Source: G965233625 sp965233625
GTDB taxonomy: Bacteria > Planctomycetota > Planctomycetia > Pirellulales > Pirellulaceae
Direction of reading: 5' to 3'
Length of the DNA stretch: 64,000 bases
NCBI GenBank assembly: GCA_965233625.1
Contig: OZ247499.1
Coordinates: forward strand, 7,688,001 to 7,752,000
In this document: positions 25,850 through 35,173 of the stretch, piece by piece
How positions within the stretch are numbered: position 1 is the stretch's first letter
Layout of the letters: each line of letters begins with the position of its first letter
Position numbers and translations under genes: made by a program
The notes under the pieces: model-generated
What the model was told of the DNA's origin: nothing
Databases searched by the model: none
The model's input: only the letters and a program-made list of their open reading frames with translations

Positions 25850-27388
25850 TCACAACCGCCGAATCAGATTTAGCATGAACTGGATGATGCGGGTGTAGTG
25901 GTTGATGCGGATGCGTTCGTTGACGCCGTGGATGCGGGGGAGGTCTGTGGGGTGCATCTGGGTGGGCATGAAGCGGTAGACGTCGTCTGCGATTTCTTCG
26001 TAGTGGCGTGAGTCGGTGGCGCCGGTGATAAGACCGGGGGCGACGATGGTTTCCGGGAAGGTGCTGGCGATGCTTTGCTGCAGCGTCTGAAAGGCGGGGC
26101 TGCTGGTGCTGGATGTGGGCGATGCGTCCCAGCCGGGTAGGTCGCGGTTGGGTTTGACGCTGACGCGCGGGTCGTCGATCACGCGGATGATGCGGCGCAT
26201 GGCGTCTTTCCAGGAGTCGCCCGGCAGCAGCCGTAAGTTGACAACGGCCGTGGCGGTTTTGGGCAAGACGTTTTCTTTCACCCCGGCGCGAAGCATGGTG
26301 ACGGCGGTGGTGGTCCGCAGCACGGCGGCGCCCGATGGCTTGGCAGCGAAGCTTGAGCGGATCAGCGGTGCGGTGAGCCAGCGGTTGGATAACGCAGTGC
26401 GGGTGGTGAAAGAAGATTCCGGCGCCAGGAAGTCGAGCGTCGCGGCTGTGGCGGTAGTGATTTGCAGCGGAAACGGATCGGCTTCCAGCCGTGCAACAGC
26501 AGCGCACATGATGCCGGCAGCGGTCTGGTCGGGTGGCATGGACGAGTGGCCGCCGGGCTGATCGACGCGAAGCTTCAGGCTGAGGTAACCTTTCTCCGCG
26601 ATGCCGACAAATGCCACCGGCTTATCAACGCCAGGCACAATGTCGTGCAGCACGGCGCCGCCTTCATCCAGGACGAAGTGTAGTTTCTTATCGCCGAGGC
26701 GACGCTTCAAAAGCGCCGCAATCTGTTTATTGCCGCCGCCGCCGGATTCTTCATCGTGGCCCAGAGCAATGTAAATGGTCCGCTGCGGCTGAAAACCGTC
26801 ACGCAGCAGATGTTCGCAGGCTTCCAGAATGCCTCCCACGCCGTCTTTGATATCCAGGGCGCCGCGGCCCCAGATGAATCCATCAGCCACTTTGCCGGAC
26901 CACGGCGGTTGCTTCCATTTAGAAAGCGTTTCCTTTTCCACCGGCACCACATCCAGATGCGACATCAGCACCACCGGCGGCAGTTCCGCGTCGGCGCCGG
27001 GCCAGGTGTATAGCAGGCTGTAACCGGCCACGGTTTCGCGCTGCATGACGGTGTGCACATTCGGAAACAACCGCTGAAGCAGCAGGTGCATCTCCAGGAA
27101 GGGCTCTGTCGCGAATTCATCGCCGGCGGTTGTTGCAGAGATGGTCTTCGTGCGAATGAGCATGCCTAGCCGGACAGCGACATCGCCGGAATCAATCTCT
27201 GCGTTTTCTGTCTTTGCAACGGAAATCTGACGCGAAGGTTGCCGCCAGACGTTGATCAGGCATACGGCGACAAGCAGAAGCAGGGCGAAGAAAATCAGGG
27301 CTGCCGCGCGAAGCGTCCACCACTTCCAGGTGCGGCGGGTTGGAGACGGCTCGCCCGCGCTGGAAGGGTCTTCGCCAGTTTCATTCAT
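25850..27388 (-). CDS. M20-family metallopeptidase, membrane anchored
   Basis: A 512-residue dizinc peptidase of the M20/carboxypeptidase S type. An N-terminal transmembrane anchor lies at about 26-47. Metal and catalytic residues are visible: SHLDVVPV (His, Asp), GRGALDIKDGVGG (Asp) and GHDEESGG (Glu-Glu), with a late His in TGATDSRHYE. The dimerisation lid is inserted at about 270-385. The closest pattern is the PM20D1/CPS1-like group, which hydrolyses or forms N-acyl amino acids or cleaves short peptides. It lies 6 bp downstream of the MFS transporter gene, so uptake and hydrolysis may be linked. Confidence 0.9.
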   Translation of the reverse strand: MNETGEDPSSAGEPSPTRRTWKWWTLRAAALIFFALLLLVAVCLINVWRQPSRQISVAKTENAEIDSGDVAVRLGMLIRTKTISATTAGDEFATEPFLEMHLLLQRLFPNVHTVMQRETVAGYSLLYTWPGADAELPPVVLMSHLDVVPVEKETLSKWKQPPWSGKVADGFIWGRGALDIKDGVGGILEACEHLLRDGFQPQRTIYIALGHDEESGGGGNKQIAALLKRRLGDKKLHFVLDEGGAVLHDIVPGVDKPVAFVGIAEKGYLSLKLRVDQPGGHSSMPPDQTAAGIMCAAVARLEADPFPLQITTATAATLDFLAPESSFTTRTALSNRWLTAPLIRSSFAAKPSGAAVLRTTTAVTMLRAGVKENVLPKTATAVVNLRLLPGDSWKDAMRRIIRVIDDPRVSVKPNRDLPGWDASPTSSTSSPAFQTLQQSIASTFPETIVAPGLITGATDSRHYEEIADDVYRFMPTQMHPTDLPRIHGVNERIRINHYTRIIQFMLNLIRRL

Positions 27389-27394
27389 CGCGAT

Positions 27395-28741
27395 TCAACT
27401 CTTTGTCTGCGAGCTGCGCCGGGCGGAAAGTACGAGCAACCCGGAGATCACCGGGATGGCAATAAATAGTAGTAACGCAGCGTCGTAAGATTGCAAGTAA
27501 TCCCGCGCAAGTGCGACAGGCAGCGGCCCGATGGCAGCGGCGAAAATCATGGCGGCCGTGCTCGCGCCGCGGATGGCGCCCTGATGACTTCGGCCGTAGT
27601 AGGTCAACCACACCACCATGCCCGTGCTGCGCAAAATGCTGCCATGCAAACCAAGCAGCACCGCGTAAAGGATGACCAGTAGCGGCAGCGGCAGGCACCA
27701 CAATAATGCACTGGCCGAAGCCAGCATGAACATCGCCGCGGCCAGCATTGCTCGCCCCTGCAACCGGTCCGTCAACCAGCCGGCGCCTAATGCGGTGGCG
27801 GCGCCGACGGTGGCTTGCAGCGATAACAGTGCCATCGCCCAGCCAGCAGAGATGCCACGGCTTTCCATCAGATTCACCTGATGAAAAATCAGCCCGGTGC
27901 CGACCATGCCGCTGGTGGCGGGCGCGGCCAGCAGTTTCCAGAAGGTTGCATCGCGCAGCACCTGCCGGGCTGTCCAGTGCCCCGCAACAGGCGCCTGCGG
28001 TGCGCTGGCTCCGGGTGTTGCCGCGGAGGCGATCTTCACTGTGTCTGGTACGGCCGTGCGCGGATCGTCGCCGTCCGGATGCAGACCGATATCTTCCGGC
28101 CGGTTGCGGACAAGTAGGATGGCGGCCGGGAAGATGGTGATAAACACGACGGCGCCCAGCAGCAACCAGCCCTTCTGCCAATCGAGATGCGCGATGATCT
28201 GGCTGTTAACAATCGGCACCGTAATCACCGAGAAGCTTCCGCCCAATCCGACCAGCGCCGTTGCCAGCCCGCGGCGCCGTTCAAACCATTCGCCCACCAG
28301 CCAGTTGGCCGACAGCGTTAAGGCGCCCTGCCCCGATGCCCGCAATAGCGCGAAGCTGATGACCAGCATCAATAGTCCTTTGGTGCTGGCTAGACCAACG
28401 CAGGCGGTAGCCACCACCACGGCACAGACCGGCAGCACGCGGCGGGCGCCAAAGCGGTCTAACAACCGCCCGACAAACGGCAGGCACACGCCGCTAAACA
28501 GCGTGGCGAACATGTACGCCGTTGAGTAAGCCGTTTCCGTTAATCCGAGCGACTTCCGCATCGGATCTTTGAACGCCGCCACCGAGAACGATTGCCCCGG
28601 CGCCGACATAAACATCGCCAGCGCGGCAATGGCCACCATGGTCCAACCGGGAAAGTACCGCCAGAGTTTTGCCTGCATGGCAGGCTCAGCGGCTGCTTCA
28701 TCCAGCGTGTCGTGCAGCGCTTCAGTCGGTCCGGTGGTCAA
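27395..28741 (-). CDS. major facilitator superfamily transporter
   Basis: A 448-residue polytopic protein with 12 predicted helices and an MFS loop motif after helix 2 (GRLLDRFGARR). Two cytoplasmic extensions are visible: an Ala/Asp-rich N-terminus and a central loop of about 40 residues between helices 6 and 7. The resemblance is to monocarboxylate/oxalate-formate-type antiporters (OFA family), but substrate cannot be assigned. It precedes the M20 peptidase by 6 bp and follows the PQQ-like gene by 27 bp on the same strand. Confidence 0.87.
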   Translation of the reverse strand: MTTGPTEALHDTLDEAAAEPAMQAKLWRYFPGWTMVAIAALAMFMSAPGQSFSVAAFKDPMRKSLGLTETAYSTAYMFATLFSGVCLPFVGRLLDRFGARRVLPVCAVVVATACVGLASTKGLLMLVISFALLRASGQGALTLSANWLVGEWFERRRGLATALVGLGGSFSVITVPIVNSQIIAHLDWQKGWLLLGAVVFITIFPAAILLVRNRPEDIGLHPDGDDPRTAVPDTVKIASAATPGASAPQAPVAGHWTARQVLRDATFWKLLAAPATSGMVGTGLIFHQVNLMESRGISAGWAMALLSLQATVGAATALGAGWLTDRLQGRAMLAAAMFMLASASALLWCLPLPLLVILYAVLLGLHGSILRSTGMVVWLTYYGRSHQGAIRGASTAAMIFAAAIGPLPVALARDYLQSYDAALLLFIAIPVISGLLVLSARRSSQTKS

Positions 28742-28768
28742 ACAGTCGTCCTTGGGTGGGTCGCGAAA

Positions 28769-30013
28769 TTAATTCGCTTCAATGCGGTAAAGGTGCGTGC
28801 TGGTCCGCAGGAACATGGTTCCTTCGATGAAAGCGGGCGAGGCCAGCGTGCCGCCGGGCAGCGTATTGGTGGCGAGTTTCTCAAATGCTTTGCTTGCGGA
28901 GATAACCGTCATCTCCCCCGTTTCATTCAAGAAGTAAATCCGCCCGGCAGCATGCACCGGCGATGCGGAGAAGTTGCCGCGGAGACGTTCCTGCCACAGC
29001 ACTTCGCCGGACTTGGCATCGGCGCAGGTGGCGATGCCGCGATCACTGACCATATATAGCCGGCCTTCCAGCAGCAGCGGTGAAGGGCTGTGCGGCGCCG
29101 CCTTGCTGGCCCGCCAGGCTTCGTGCGAATCTGTAACATTGCCTTTGCCGCCGGTGCGGATGGCGTACAGGCTGGGGCGGTCGAAGCTTGAGGAAACATA
29201 GACCATGCCATTTTCATGCACAGGCCGCGGTGTCACGGAGTAACCGCCCGGATAGTCAAACCGCCAGATCTCTTCGCCCGTGCGCGGGTTATAGCTCGAA
29301 ACGCCGCCGGCGCCGGGGCTGACCACCTGCGGCTGACCATCGACTTCAATCACCAGCGGCGTGCTGAAGGCGAACTTTTTACCTTTGTTGGCTGGCCGTT
29401 TTGTTTTCCAGCGGACGTCGCCGTTCTTCTGATCCAGCGCTGCCACAAACTGCACATCGCCGCCATCGCAATTCACGATCAGCAGATCTTCAAACAGTAC
29501 GGGTGAACCGCCAGGACCATGCACGGGGCGGTATTCAAACGTGTGCTTCCAGATGATTTCGCCCGCGGTCGAAACGCAGGCCGTGCCGTACGAACCGAAG
29601 TGCGCAAACACGCGGTCGCCTTTGACAATCGGCGTGGGCGATGCGTGGCTGTTCTTTTTATGGATACGCCCGGCTTTTTCTAATTTGAACAGCTCAATGT
29701 TCTGCTTGACCTTTCCACCGACAGCGTCAATGCAAACCAGACGCAGCGAGCGTCCTTCGTCCGTGGCGGTCGTCAGCCAGATATCGTTGCCCTGCACCAC
29801 GGGCGACGACCAGCCCAGGCCATCGATGGGCGTTTTCCATTTGATGTTTTTCGCATCTTCCGCCCAATTCAGCGGCGCCGTTTTTACATTGGCGTGGCCC
29901 TGCCCGCCGCTGCCACGGAATTCTGTGTAGTCAGCCCGGACAACAGAAACGCTTGCAAAAAGGACTGACGCAGCCGCAGATATCAGCAGAAGTTGGCGCA
30001 ACATCATGAGCAA
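28769..30013 (-). CDS. secreted PQQ-like beta-propeller protein
   Basis: A 414-residue secreted protein. The signal peptide is about 1-27. The rest is a WD40/PQQ-like beta-propeller with repeated blades (for example VVQGNDIWLTTATDEGRSLRLVCIDA; IIWKHTFEYRPVHGPGGSPVLFEDLLIV; KNGDVRWKTKRPANKGK). These proteins are abundant in planctomycetes and resemble BamB/outer-membrane assembly propellers or quinoprotein dehydrogenase shells. No PQQ-ligating catalytic residues are evident. It could head the minus-strand run with the MFS and M20 genes (27-bp gap). Confidence 0.88.
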   Translation of the reverse strand: MLMMLRQLLLISAAASVLFASVSVVRADYTEFRGSGGQGHANVKTAPLNWAEDAKNIKWKTPIDGLGWSSPVVQGNDIWLTTATDEGRSLRLVCIDAVGGKVKQNIELFKLEKAGRIHKKNSHASPTPIVKGDRVFAHFGSYGTACVSTAGEIIWKHTFEYRPVHGPGGSPVLFEDLLIVNCDGGDVQFVAALDQKNGDVRWKTKRPANKGKKFAFSTPLVIEVDGQPQVVSPGAGGVSSYNPRTGEEIWRFDYPGGYSVTPRPVHENGMVYVSSSFDRPSLYAIRTGGKGNVTDSHEAWRASKAAPHSPSPLLLEGRLYMVSDRGIATCADAKSGEVLWQERLRGNFSASPVHAAGRIYFLNETGEMTVISASKAFEKLATNTLPGGTLASPAFIEGTMFLRTSTHLYRIEAN

Positions 30014-30140
30014 AATTCCGGTGGGAGGTTAAGGTGGGAAGGCCGTCCGGGCGAACTGCCCGCAGCGAATGAGTTTAACCTCGATCGCTGCAGGTCCGCC
30101 AACTTTTCCGCATCGTGATGCACTGCGGAATACCACGCTG

Positions 30141-31919
30141 CTAGTCGTCCGCCTTGGTGGCTTTGCGGATGGCCAGTTCTTGCAGTTGCTTGGCGTCTAC
30201 TTCGCCAGGGGCGCCGGTCATCATGTCGGTTGCCCGCTGTGTTTTGGGGAACGCAATGCAGTCGCGGATGTTTTCCAGTTTCCCAAACAACATCACAAGC
30301 CGGTCCAGGCCCAAAGCAATACCGCCGTGCGGCGGCGCGCCGTATTGCAGCGCGTCTAGCAGGAAGCCGAAGCGCTCTTTGGCGGTTTCTTTATCCATAC
30401 CCAGCAGTTCGAACACCTGCGACTGCGCCTCGCTATCGTGAATACGGATGGTGCCGCCGCCTGCTTCGTAACCGTTAATAATCAGGTCGTAGGCTTTTGC
30501 ACGGCACTCGGCTGGCGCCGTTTTGAGTTTCTCGACATCGCCATCCAGCGGCGCTGTGAACGGGTGATGCATCGCGACCCAGCGGTTTTCTTCTTCGTCG
30601 CGGTCGAACATCGGAAATTCAACCACCCACGAAAAGTGCATCGCATCCGGGTCGTACAGCTTCAACTCGGCGCCTACACGTTTCCGCAGTCCGTTGAGCG
30701 TTTTGCAGGTAACTTCCCACTGATCGGCGCTGAACAGGAGCAGGTCGCCGGGTTCGGCTTCCATCCGCTCTTTGATCTGCTGAAGAATCTCCGGCTCGAA
30801 GTTCTTTGCAATCGGTGAAAACAGCGTGCCGTCGTCTTCCACACGGAACCATGCCAGACCCTTGGCGCCGAAGTCCTGCTGCACGTAGGCCGTCAGTTCG
30901 TCGATACCTTTGCGCGAATACACTTTGCCGCCGCCTTTGGCGTTCAAGCCGCGGACGAATCCGCCGCCATCGGCTACGCCGCGGAAGACGCGGAATTCTG
31001 TCTGCTTTGCCAGATCCGTGCAGTCCACAATCTCCATGCCGAACCGCAGGTCGGGGGCATCGTGCCCGAAACGCCGCATGGCTTCGTCGTAGGTCATGCG
31101 TGGCAGCGGCAGTTGTACGTCTATGCCAAGCAGTTCTTTGGCGAGGACGACGACCAGTTCGTCGATCAGGCCGATGATGTCATCGGAGTCGATGAAGGAC
31201 ATTTCCAGGTCGACCTGCGTGAACTCTGGCTGGCGGTCGGCGCGGAGGTCTTCGTCGCGGAAGCAGCGGGCGATCTGAATGTAGCGGTCGTAGCCGGCGA
31301 TCATCATGATCTGTTTGTAAAGCTGCGGCGATTGCGGCAGTGCATAAAACTGGCCGGGTTGAACGCGGCTGGGCACCAGGTAATCGCGGGCGCCTTCTGG
31401 CGTGCTACGTCCGAGGATGGGTGTTTCGACGTCCAGAAACTCATGCTTGTCGAAGAAGGAGCGGATCAGGTTGGTAATGCGGCTACGTAGCAGCAGCGTC
31501 TTCTGCATCGGCTCGCGACGCAGATCTAGATAGCGATGCTTCAACCGCAGGTCTTCGCCCGGTAGATCCTGTTGCGAAGGCGTGAATGGCGGTGTCAGAC
31601 TGCTGCTGAGGCACTTCACGGAGGTGGCGCGAAGTTCAATCTCGCCTGTGGGGATCTTTTTGTTGGTCGTGCCTTCGAGACGCGATGACACTTTTCCAGT
31701 GACCTGGACGACGTCTTCACTACGTAGTTTCGACGCGGCGTCGACGATTTCACTCCCGGCTTCGGGCGCCGCCACGACCTGCGTTTTGCCGTAACGGTCA
31801 CGCAGGTCGAAGAACACCATGCCGCCATGATCGCGGGCGCTGTCGACCCATCCGCAGAGGGTGACTTCCTGGCCAATATGGCTGCCGCGCAGTTGGCCGC
31901 AGGTGTGAGTCCGGTACAT
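30141..31919 (-). CDS. aspS: aspartyl-tRNA synthetase
   Basis: A 592-residue class II bacterial-type aspartyl-tRNA synthetase. The N-terminal OB-fold anticodon-binding domain (about 1-110) includes GQEVTLCGWVDSARDHGGMVFFDLRDRYG. Class II motifs 1-3 are seen: RYLDLRREPMQKTLLLRSRI, then FRDEDLRADRQPEFTQVDLE, and finally GIALGLDRLVML. The bacterial GAD insertion domain lies at about 290-420. It charges tRNA-Asp; a tRNA-Asp/Asn dual specificity is possible in bacteria without AsnRS and cannot be decided here. It is a stand-alone gene. Confidence 0.97.
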   Translation of the reverse strand: MYRTHTCGQLRGSHIGQEVTLCGWVDSARDHGGMVFFDLRDRYGKTQVVAAPEAGSEIVDAASKLRSEDVVQVTGKVSSRLEGTTNKKIPTGEIELRATSVKCLSSSLTPPFTPSQQDLPGEDLRLKHRYLDLRREPMQKTLLLRSRITNLIRSFFDKHEFLDVETPILGRSTPEGARDYLVPSRVQPGQFYALPQSPQLYKQIMMIAGYDRYIQIARCFRDEDLRADRQPEFTQVDLEMSFIDSDDIIGLIDELVVVLAKELLGIDVQLPLPRMTYDEAMRRFGHDAPDLRFGMEIVDCTDLAKQTEFRVFRGVADGGGFVRGLNAKGGGKVYSRKGIDELTAYVQQDFGAKGLAWFRVEDDGTLFSPIAKNFEPEILQQIKERMEAEPGDLLLFSADQWEVTCKTLNGLRKRVGAELKLYDPDAMHFSWVVEFPMFDRDEEENRWVAMHHPFTAPLDGDVEKLKTAPAECRAKAYDLIINGYEAGGGTIRIHDSEAQSQVFELLGMDKETAKERFGFLLDALQYGAPPHGGIALGLDRLVMLFGKLENIRDCIAFPKTQRATDMMTGAPGEVDAKQLQELAIRKATKADD

Positions 31920-32091
31920 GAAGGTTTCCGCGTTGAAAAATCAGGCCGCCAGTACCTGCTGCAGGCTGGTTTCACAGGCTGTTTCAGCCGGCGGCTTTGG
32001 GAGTAAAGGAGATGGTTTAACGTACAGCCCGCGTATTCTAGACGGACTCCCGGATTGCCGAAAGGTTCGGTCGGCGCGGTTTGTGCGGACG

Positions 32092-32418
32092 CTACGATGG
32101 TGCATCGTCGTCCGGTGTTAGATCGTCGCCGGGTGGTTCGAGTTCATCCAGCATCCTGTCGTACTCTTCCGCGGAGATGTCGTCCATGTCTCTGGGGGGC
32201 GGGCGTTTGAAAGTGCGGTCGGTAATCGCCCAGTAAATTGAGATATTGCCGCACATGAGCAGCGCGATACCGGCACCAATCAACCAGCTGCTGAGGATTC
32301 CCTGGGTGAAGAATAGAACCGCCTGAACCACGATCAGCGCCAGTCCCGTCAGCCAGCACAACGGTCCAGCCAGGAGGCTTGAGGAGTAAACCGGGGTCGG
32401 CGGTCCGTTCTCAGACAT
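32092..32418 (-). CDS. two-helix membrane protein, hypothetical
   Basis: A 108-residue protein from ATG 32418 (MSENGPP); the frame is open to 32547 but the upstream portion is Arg/Cys-rich noise. There are two transmembrane helices (about 16-37, 43-62) followed by an acidic, Pro-rich cytoplasmic tail ending LEPPGDDLTPDDDAPS. No known domain. It is divergent from the LURP-one-like gene at 32562. Confidence 0.7.
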   Translation of the reverse strand: MSENGPPTPVYSSSLLAGPLCWLTGLALIVVQAVLFFTQGILSSWLIGAGIALLMCGNISIYWAITDRTFKRPPPRDMDDISAEEYDRMLDELEPPGDDLTPDDDAPS

Positions 32419-32561
32419 AAGGGTTTCTACCACAAGATAATCTGACGCCCTGCGACGTACGAAAAAGCAGCGATTGCGGGCTTGATAGTGCGGGTTCAAT
32501 GCCCCACAATCGCGGTACGTGTTTCTGAAATCTGCCCGGCCATCCATGAGAGACCGATTTA

Positions 32562-33152
32562 ATGCATCCTCTTTTGTCGCAACACAATCTGTACTTTGTG
32601 AAAGAGCATGTTGGCTTTTTTAAGGCCGCCAACAACTACGATGTGTTAGACCCTAACACGAATGCAGAATTGTTGCATTGCCGCGAAGAGAAACTGGGCT
32701 TCATCACCAAGATGCTCCGTTTCAGCGATTACAAGCGGATGACTCCGTTTAATGTGGAAATCAAAACGCCGGATGGTCAGCAAGTGGTGCGCGTCAGTCG
32801 CGGTGTTTCGCTGTTCCTGTCCAAGGTGGACGTCTTTGACGAAAACGATCAGCGTATCGGTGGTTTCAAGCAGAAGCTGTTCTCTATCGGTGGCGCCTTC
32901 TCGGTGCTGGATAACAACGATCAGCCACTTTGCGATCTCAAGGGTAAGTGGACGAGCTGGGATTTCCGCTTCATGCACGGCGAGCAGCAGCTGGCCCGTG
33001 TGACCAAAAAGTGGGACGGACTGGCGAAAGAACTGTTCACCTCCGCTGACAATTACATGCTGGAGATCGACCCTTCCGTTGAGCCAAACAATCCAGTACG
33101 GCAGCTGATCATCGCAGCCGTGATGTGTATCGATATGGTGCTGAAAGAATAA
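32562..33152 (+). CDS. LURP-one-related / phospholipid scramblase-like protein
   Basis: A 196-residue protein with the tubby-like 12-stranded barrel pattern of the LURP-one-related/scramblase superfamily: YDVLDPNTNAELLHCREEKLGF near the start, DENDQRIGGFKQK, FSVLDNNDQPLCDLKGKW, and a final hydrophobic helix RQLIIAAVMCIDMVLKE that may contact the membrane. Bacterial members are of unknown function. No signal peptide. It is followed by a strong terminator, so it is monocistronic. Confidence 0.82.
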   Translation: MHPLLSQHNLYFVKEHVGFFKAANNYDVLDPNTNAELLHCREEKLGFITKMLRFSDYKRMTPFNVEIKTPDGQQVVRVSRGVSLFLSKVDVFDENDQRIGGFKQKLFSIGGAFSVLDNNDQPLCDLKGKWTSWDFRFMHGEQQLARVTKKWDGLAKELFTSADNYMLEIDPSVEPNNPVRQLIIAAVMCIDMVLKE

Positions 33153-33221
33153 GCCACCGGCGATAACCATCTTCGCAGCGCATTGCCCCGTAAGGCACAA
33201 CCTGCGTAACGTAGTTTCAAA

Positions 33222-33259
33222 CCTCAGCCGCCCGGTTCCTTAGGCGGCTGGGGTTTTTT
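33222..33259 (+). terminator. intrinsic terminator
   Basis: Stem CCTCAGCCGCC / GGCGGCTGGGG with a loop of about 10 bases, followed directly by six T. It ends the LURP-one-like transcript. Confidence 0.85.
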
Positions 33260-33407
33260 CGTGCGCGGACAGCAGGTTGGGCAAAGACATTTCTGGTTTT
33301 CTCTACAAACTCCGTAGCACTCACCAGCATCGCGTTACTTTGCGGCGGCATGAGATACGCCCCGGCGGTATAAGGGTGGAGAATCGCAGATTATTCCAGA
33401 ACCTTTC

Positions 33408-33437
33408 TTGCAAAGTGCATCCAGATTGTGGCACAAT
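33408..33437 (+). promoter_or_regulatory. candidate sigma-70-type promoter
   Basis: TTGCAA (33408-33413) and CACAAT (33432-33437) are separated by 18 bp, about 50 bp before the lipoprotein start at 33486. The -35 is one to two mismatches from consensus, so confidence is moderate to low. Confidence 0.35.
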
Positions 33438-33485
33438 GATAGTCCTATTCCCGGTATTCCGAATCTCATCATCTATGGATTGCGA

Positions 33486-33890
33486 ATGTTCCACCGCTTG
33501 ATTGCAGTCGTGCTTGTCCTCAGTTGCGTTGTTGTTGCTGGATGTGCTGCGAAAAACCCGGAGCCGGTCACTTATCCAGTATCGGGTACAGTGAATTTCG
33601 ATGGTAAGCCACTGGCAGAGGGGAAGATCAACTTTTCGAGAATATCGGAGAGTTTCACCAGGACCTTCGATATCAAAGACGGGAAATTTGAAGGTGAATC
33701 CGTTGAAGGCAAGGTGGATGTCAAAATCTTTGCCTACAAGGAAGGAGAAGTAGACCCAATGTACAAGGACGACCCTAACGCTGAAAAAACGTTGGAGAAT
33801 TACCTTCCCGCAAAATACAGCACCAACAGCAAATTGACTGCTGATGTGACCACTGCCGACAACACTTTTACCTATGACCTTGAGAAGTAA
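33486..33890 (+). CDS. small lipoprotein, carboxypeptidase-regulatory-like
   Basis: A 134-residue predicted lipoprotein with lipobox V-A-G-C (Cys20). The mature part begins AAKNPEPVTYPVSGTVNFDGKPLAEG, the same V-S-G-x-V-x-x-x-G-x-P-L pattern as the lipoprotein at 1159-1635. ATG 33486 is chosen over the open frame from 33408 because the signal peptide begins there. It precedes the third DUF1559 gene by 138 bp, the reverse order of the two earlier pairs. Confidence 0.87.
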   Translation: MFHRLIAVVLVLSCVVVAGCAAKNPEPVTYPVSGTVNFDGKPLAEGKINFSRISESFTRTFDIKDGKFEGESVEGKVDVKIFAYKEGEVDPMYKDDPNAEKTLENYLPAKYSTNSKLTADVTTADNTFTYDLEK

Positions 33891-34014
33891 GCTTTGGCGG
33901 TTGAAATCGCTGCGGCAACTTAGACGCCCTTATCCCGAATCGCATTCGAGCCCGTTCGAGGTTCCTGATGCGAAATTATCTTTAGTCTGTTTCCCGTTCC
34001 TCATTCTTATCTGC

Positions 34015-34020
34015 AGGAGG
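34015..34020 (+). promoter_or_regulatory. strong ribosome binding site
   Basis: AGGAGG lies 8 bases before ATG 34029 and fixes the start of the DUF1559 gene. Confidence 0.8.
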
Positions 34021-34028
34021 CCATTTGT

Positions 34029-35075
34029 ATGGTCCGTTTCCACAGGCGGTTTAGGCCGCCACGCGGCTTCACCCTGGTTGAACTACTGGTGGTGATTGCG
34101 ATTATCGGCGTGCTGGTTGCTTTGCTTCTTCCCGCGGTTCAGGCGGCTCGCGAAGCAGCGCGGCGGTCTTCTTGCGGCAATAAGTTAAAACAGATGTCGC
34201 TGGCGCTTCATAATTTCCACGACAAATACGGACGTCTGCCGCCCGGCGGCGCCAGTGATATCCGGCCTTTCACCACCGGTGGCGGTGGTTGGGGCAGCTC
34301 TTGGCACGTGTATCTGCTGCCAGAGGTTGAGCAGCAGAATCTGTTTGACAATATGCGGCTGACAGGTGGATCTGGATGGGGCACGAACGCCAACCACAAC
34401 AAGAACGCGACCAACGGCGCCGCGCTGGATCACTTGCATTGCCCTTCATCACCTTTATCGAAGTTTTGCTCAAGTCCGCATGGCGGAGGTACTCTGGCTG
34501 CGTCCACCTATGTCGGCAACAGTGGTATTGTAAATAGCTTTGGTGGTTTGAATGAGGCGCGTAACGCTCAGCCTGGCGGCGCAACCAACTGCTGTTCGGG
34601 CGGAATTATGAGTTGGGGCGGCGTGCTGTACACGAATTCTAAATTGAATTTCTCCAGCGTAACCGACGGCACCTCTAACACGATCGCCATCGGCGAGCAG
34701 GGGGACTGGCTCCGTACACAGAACGGCGGAAAGCATGACCGCCGCAGCTCCGGGCTGCACGGATTCATCATTGGAAGCAGCCGGGGTGGCGAGCCCACGA
34801 CGGGCTGGACCAACGATTTACGACAGTTCAACTTCACCACAAACCGCTATCGTATCAACCAGATGACTGGCTGGACCGATGGCAATGGAAATTGCGCAAG
34901 TGAAGGCATTTGTCAGAACGCAAGCACCAACCTGCCCTACAACTCTACACATCCAGGTGGAGCGCAGTTTGGCTATGTGGACGGTTCGGTGCACTTCCTT
35001 CCGGAAACGATCGACGACCCCACCTTTGCCCGTCTGCTCACGCGTGACGATGGATTGGTCATCGCAACTCCGTAA
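34029..35075 (+). CDS. DUF1559 pseudopilin-like protein
   Basis: Third DUF1559 protein, 348 residues. Basic leader (MVRFHRRFRPPRG) cleaved after G13 before F-T-L-V-E, then the hydrophobic helix and AVQAAREAARRS. The C-terminus has HPGGAQFGYVDGSVHFLPE. A perfect ribosome-binding site precedes the ATG and a terminator follows. It shares long near-identical coding stretches at the N-terminus with the genes at 150 and 3525. A lipoprotein gene lies upstream. Confidence 0.94.
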   Translation: MVRFHRRFRPPRGFTLVELLVVIAIIGVLVALLLPAVQAAREAARRSSCGNKLKQMSLALHNFHDKYGRLPPGGASDIRPFTTGGGGWGSSWHVYLLPEVEQQNLFDNMRLTGGSGWGTNANHNKNATNGAALDHLHCPSSPLSKFCSSPHGGGTLAASTYVGNSGIVNSFGGLNEARNAQPGGATNCCSGGIMSWGGVLYTNSKLNFSSVTDGTSNTIAIGEQGDWLRTQNGGKHDRRSSGLHGFIIGSSRGGEPTTGWTNDLRQFNFTTNRYRINQMTGWTDGNGNCASEGICQNASTNLPYNSTHPGGAQFGYVDGSVHFLPETIDDPTFARLLTRDDGLVIATP

Positions 35076-35110
35076 TCGCCGTATTACAACGGCTAGTAAA
35101 TAGAAACACC

Positions 35111-35145
35111 CAGCCCGCGATTTATCGTTGCGGGCTGTTTGTTTT
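35111..35145 (+). terminator. intrinsic terminator
   Basis: Stem CAGCCCGC (35111-35118) / GCGGGCTG (35130-35137), 11-base loop, followed by TTTGTTTT. It ends the DUF1559 transcript. Confidence 0.8.
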
Positions 35146-35173
35146 GGGCCGTGTGTTTTGACGTGGCGAAGGG

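Larger units (their letters stand above)
33153..33485. other. 333-bp gap with terminator and promoter
   Basis: It contains the terminator of the LURP-one-like gene (33222-33259) and the candidate promoter of the following lipoprotein gene (33408-33437). I see no gene in it. Confidence 0.6.
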
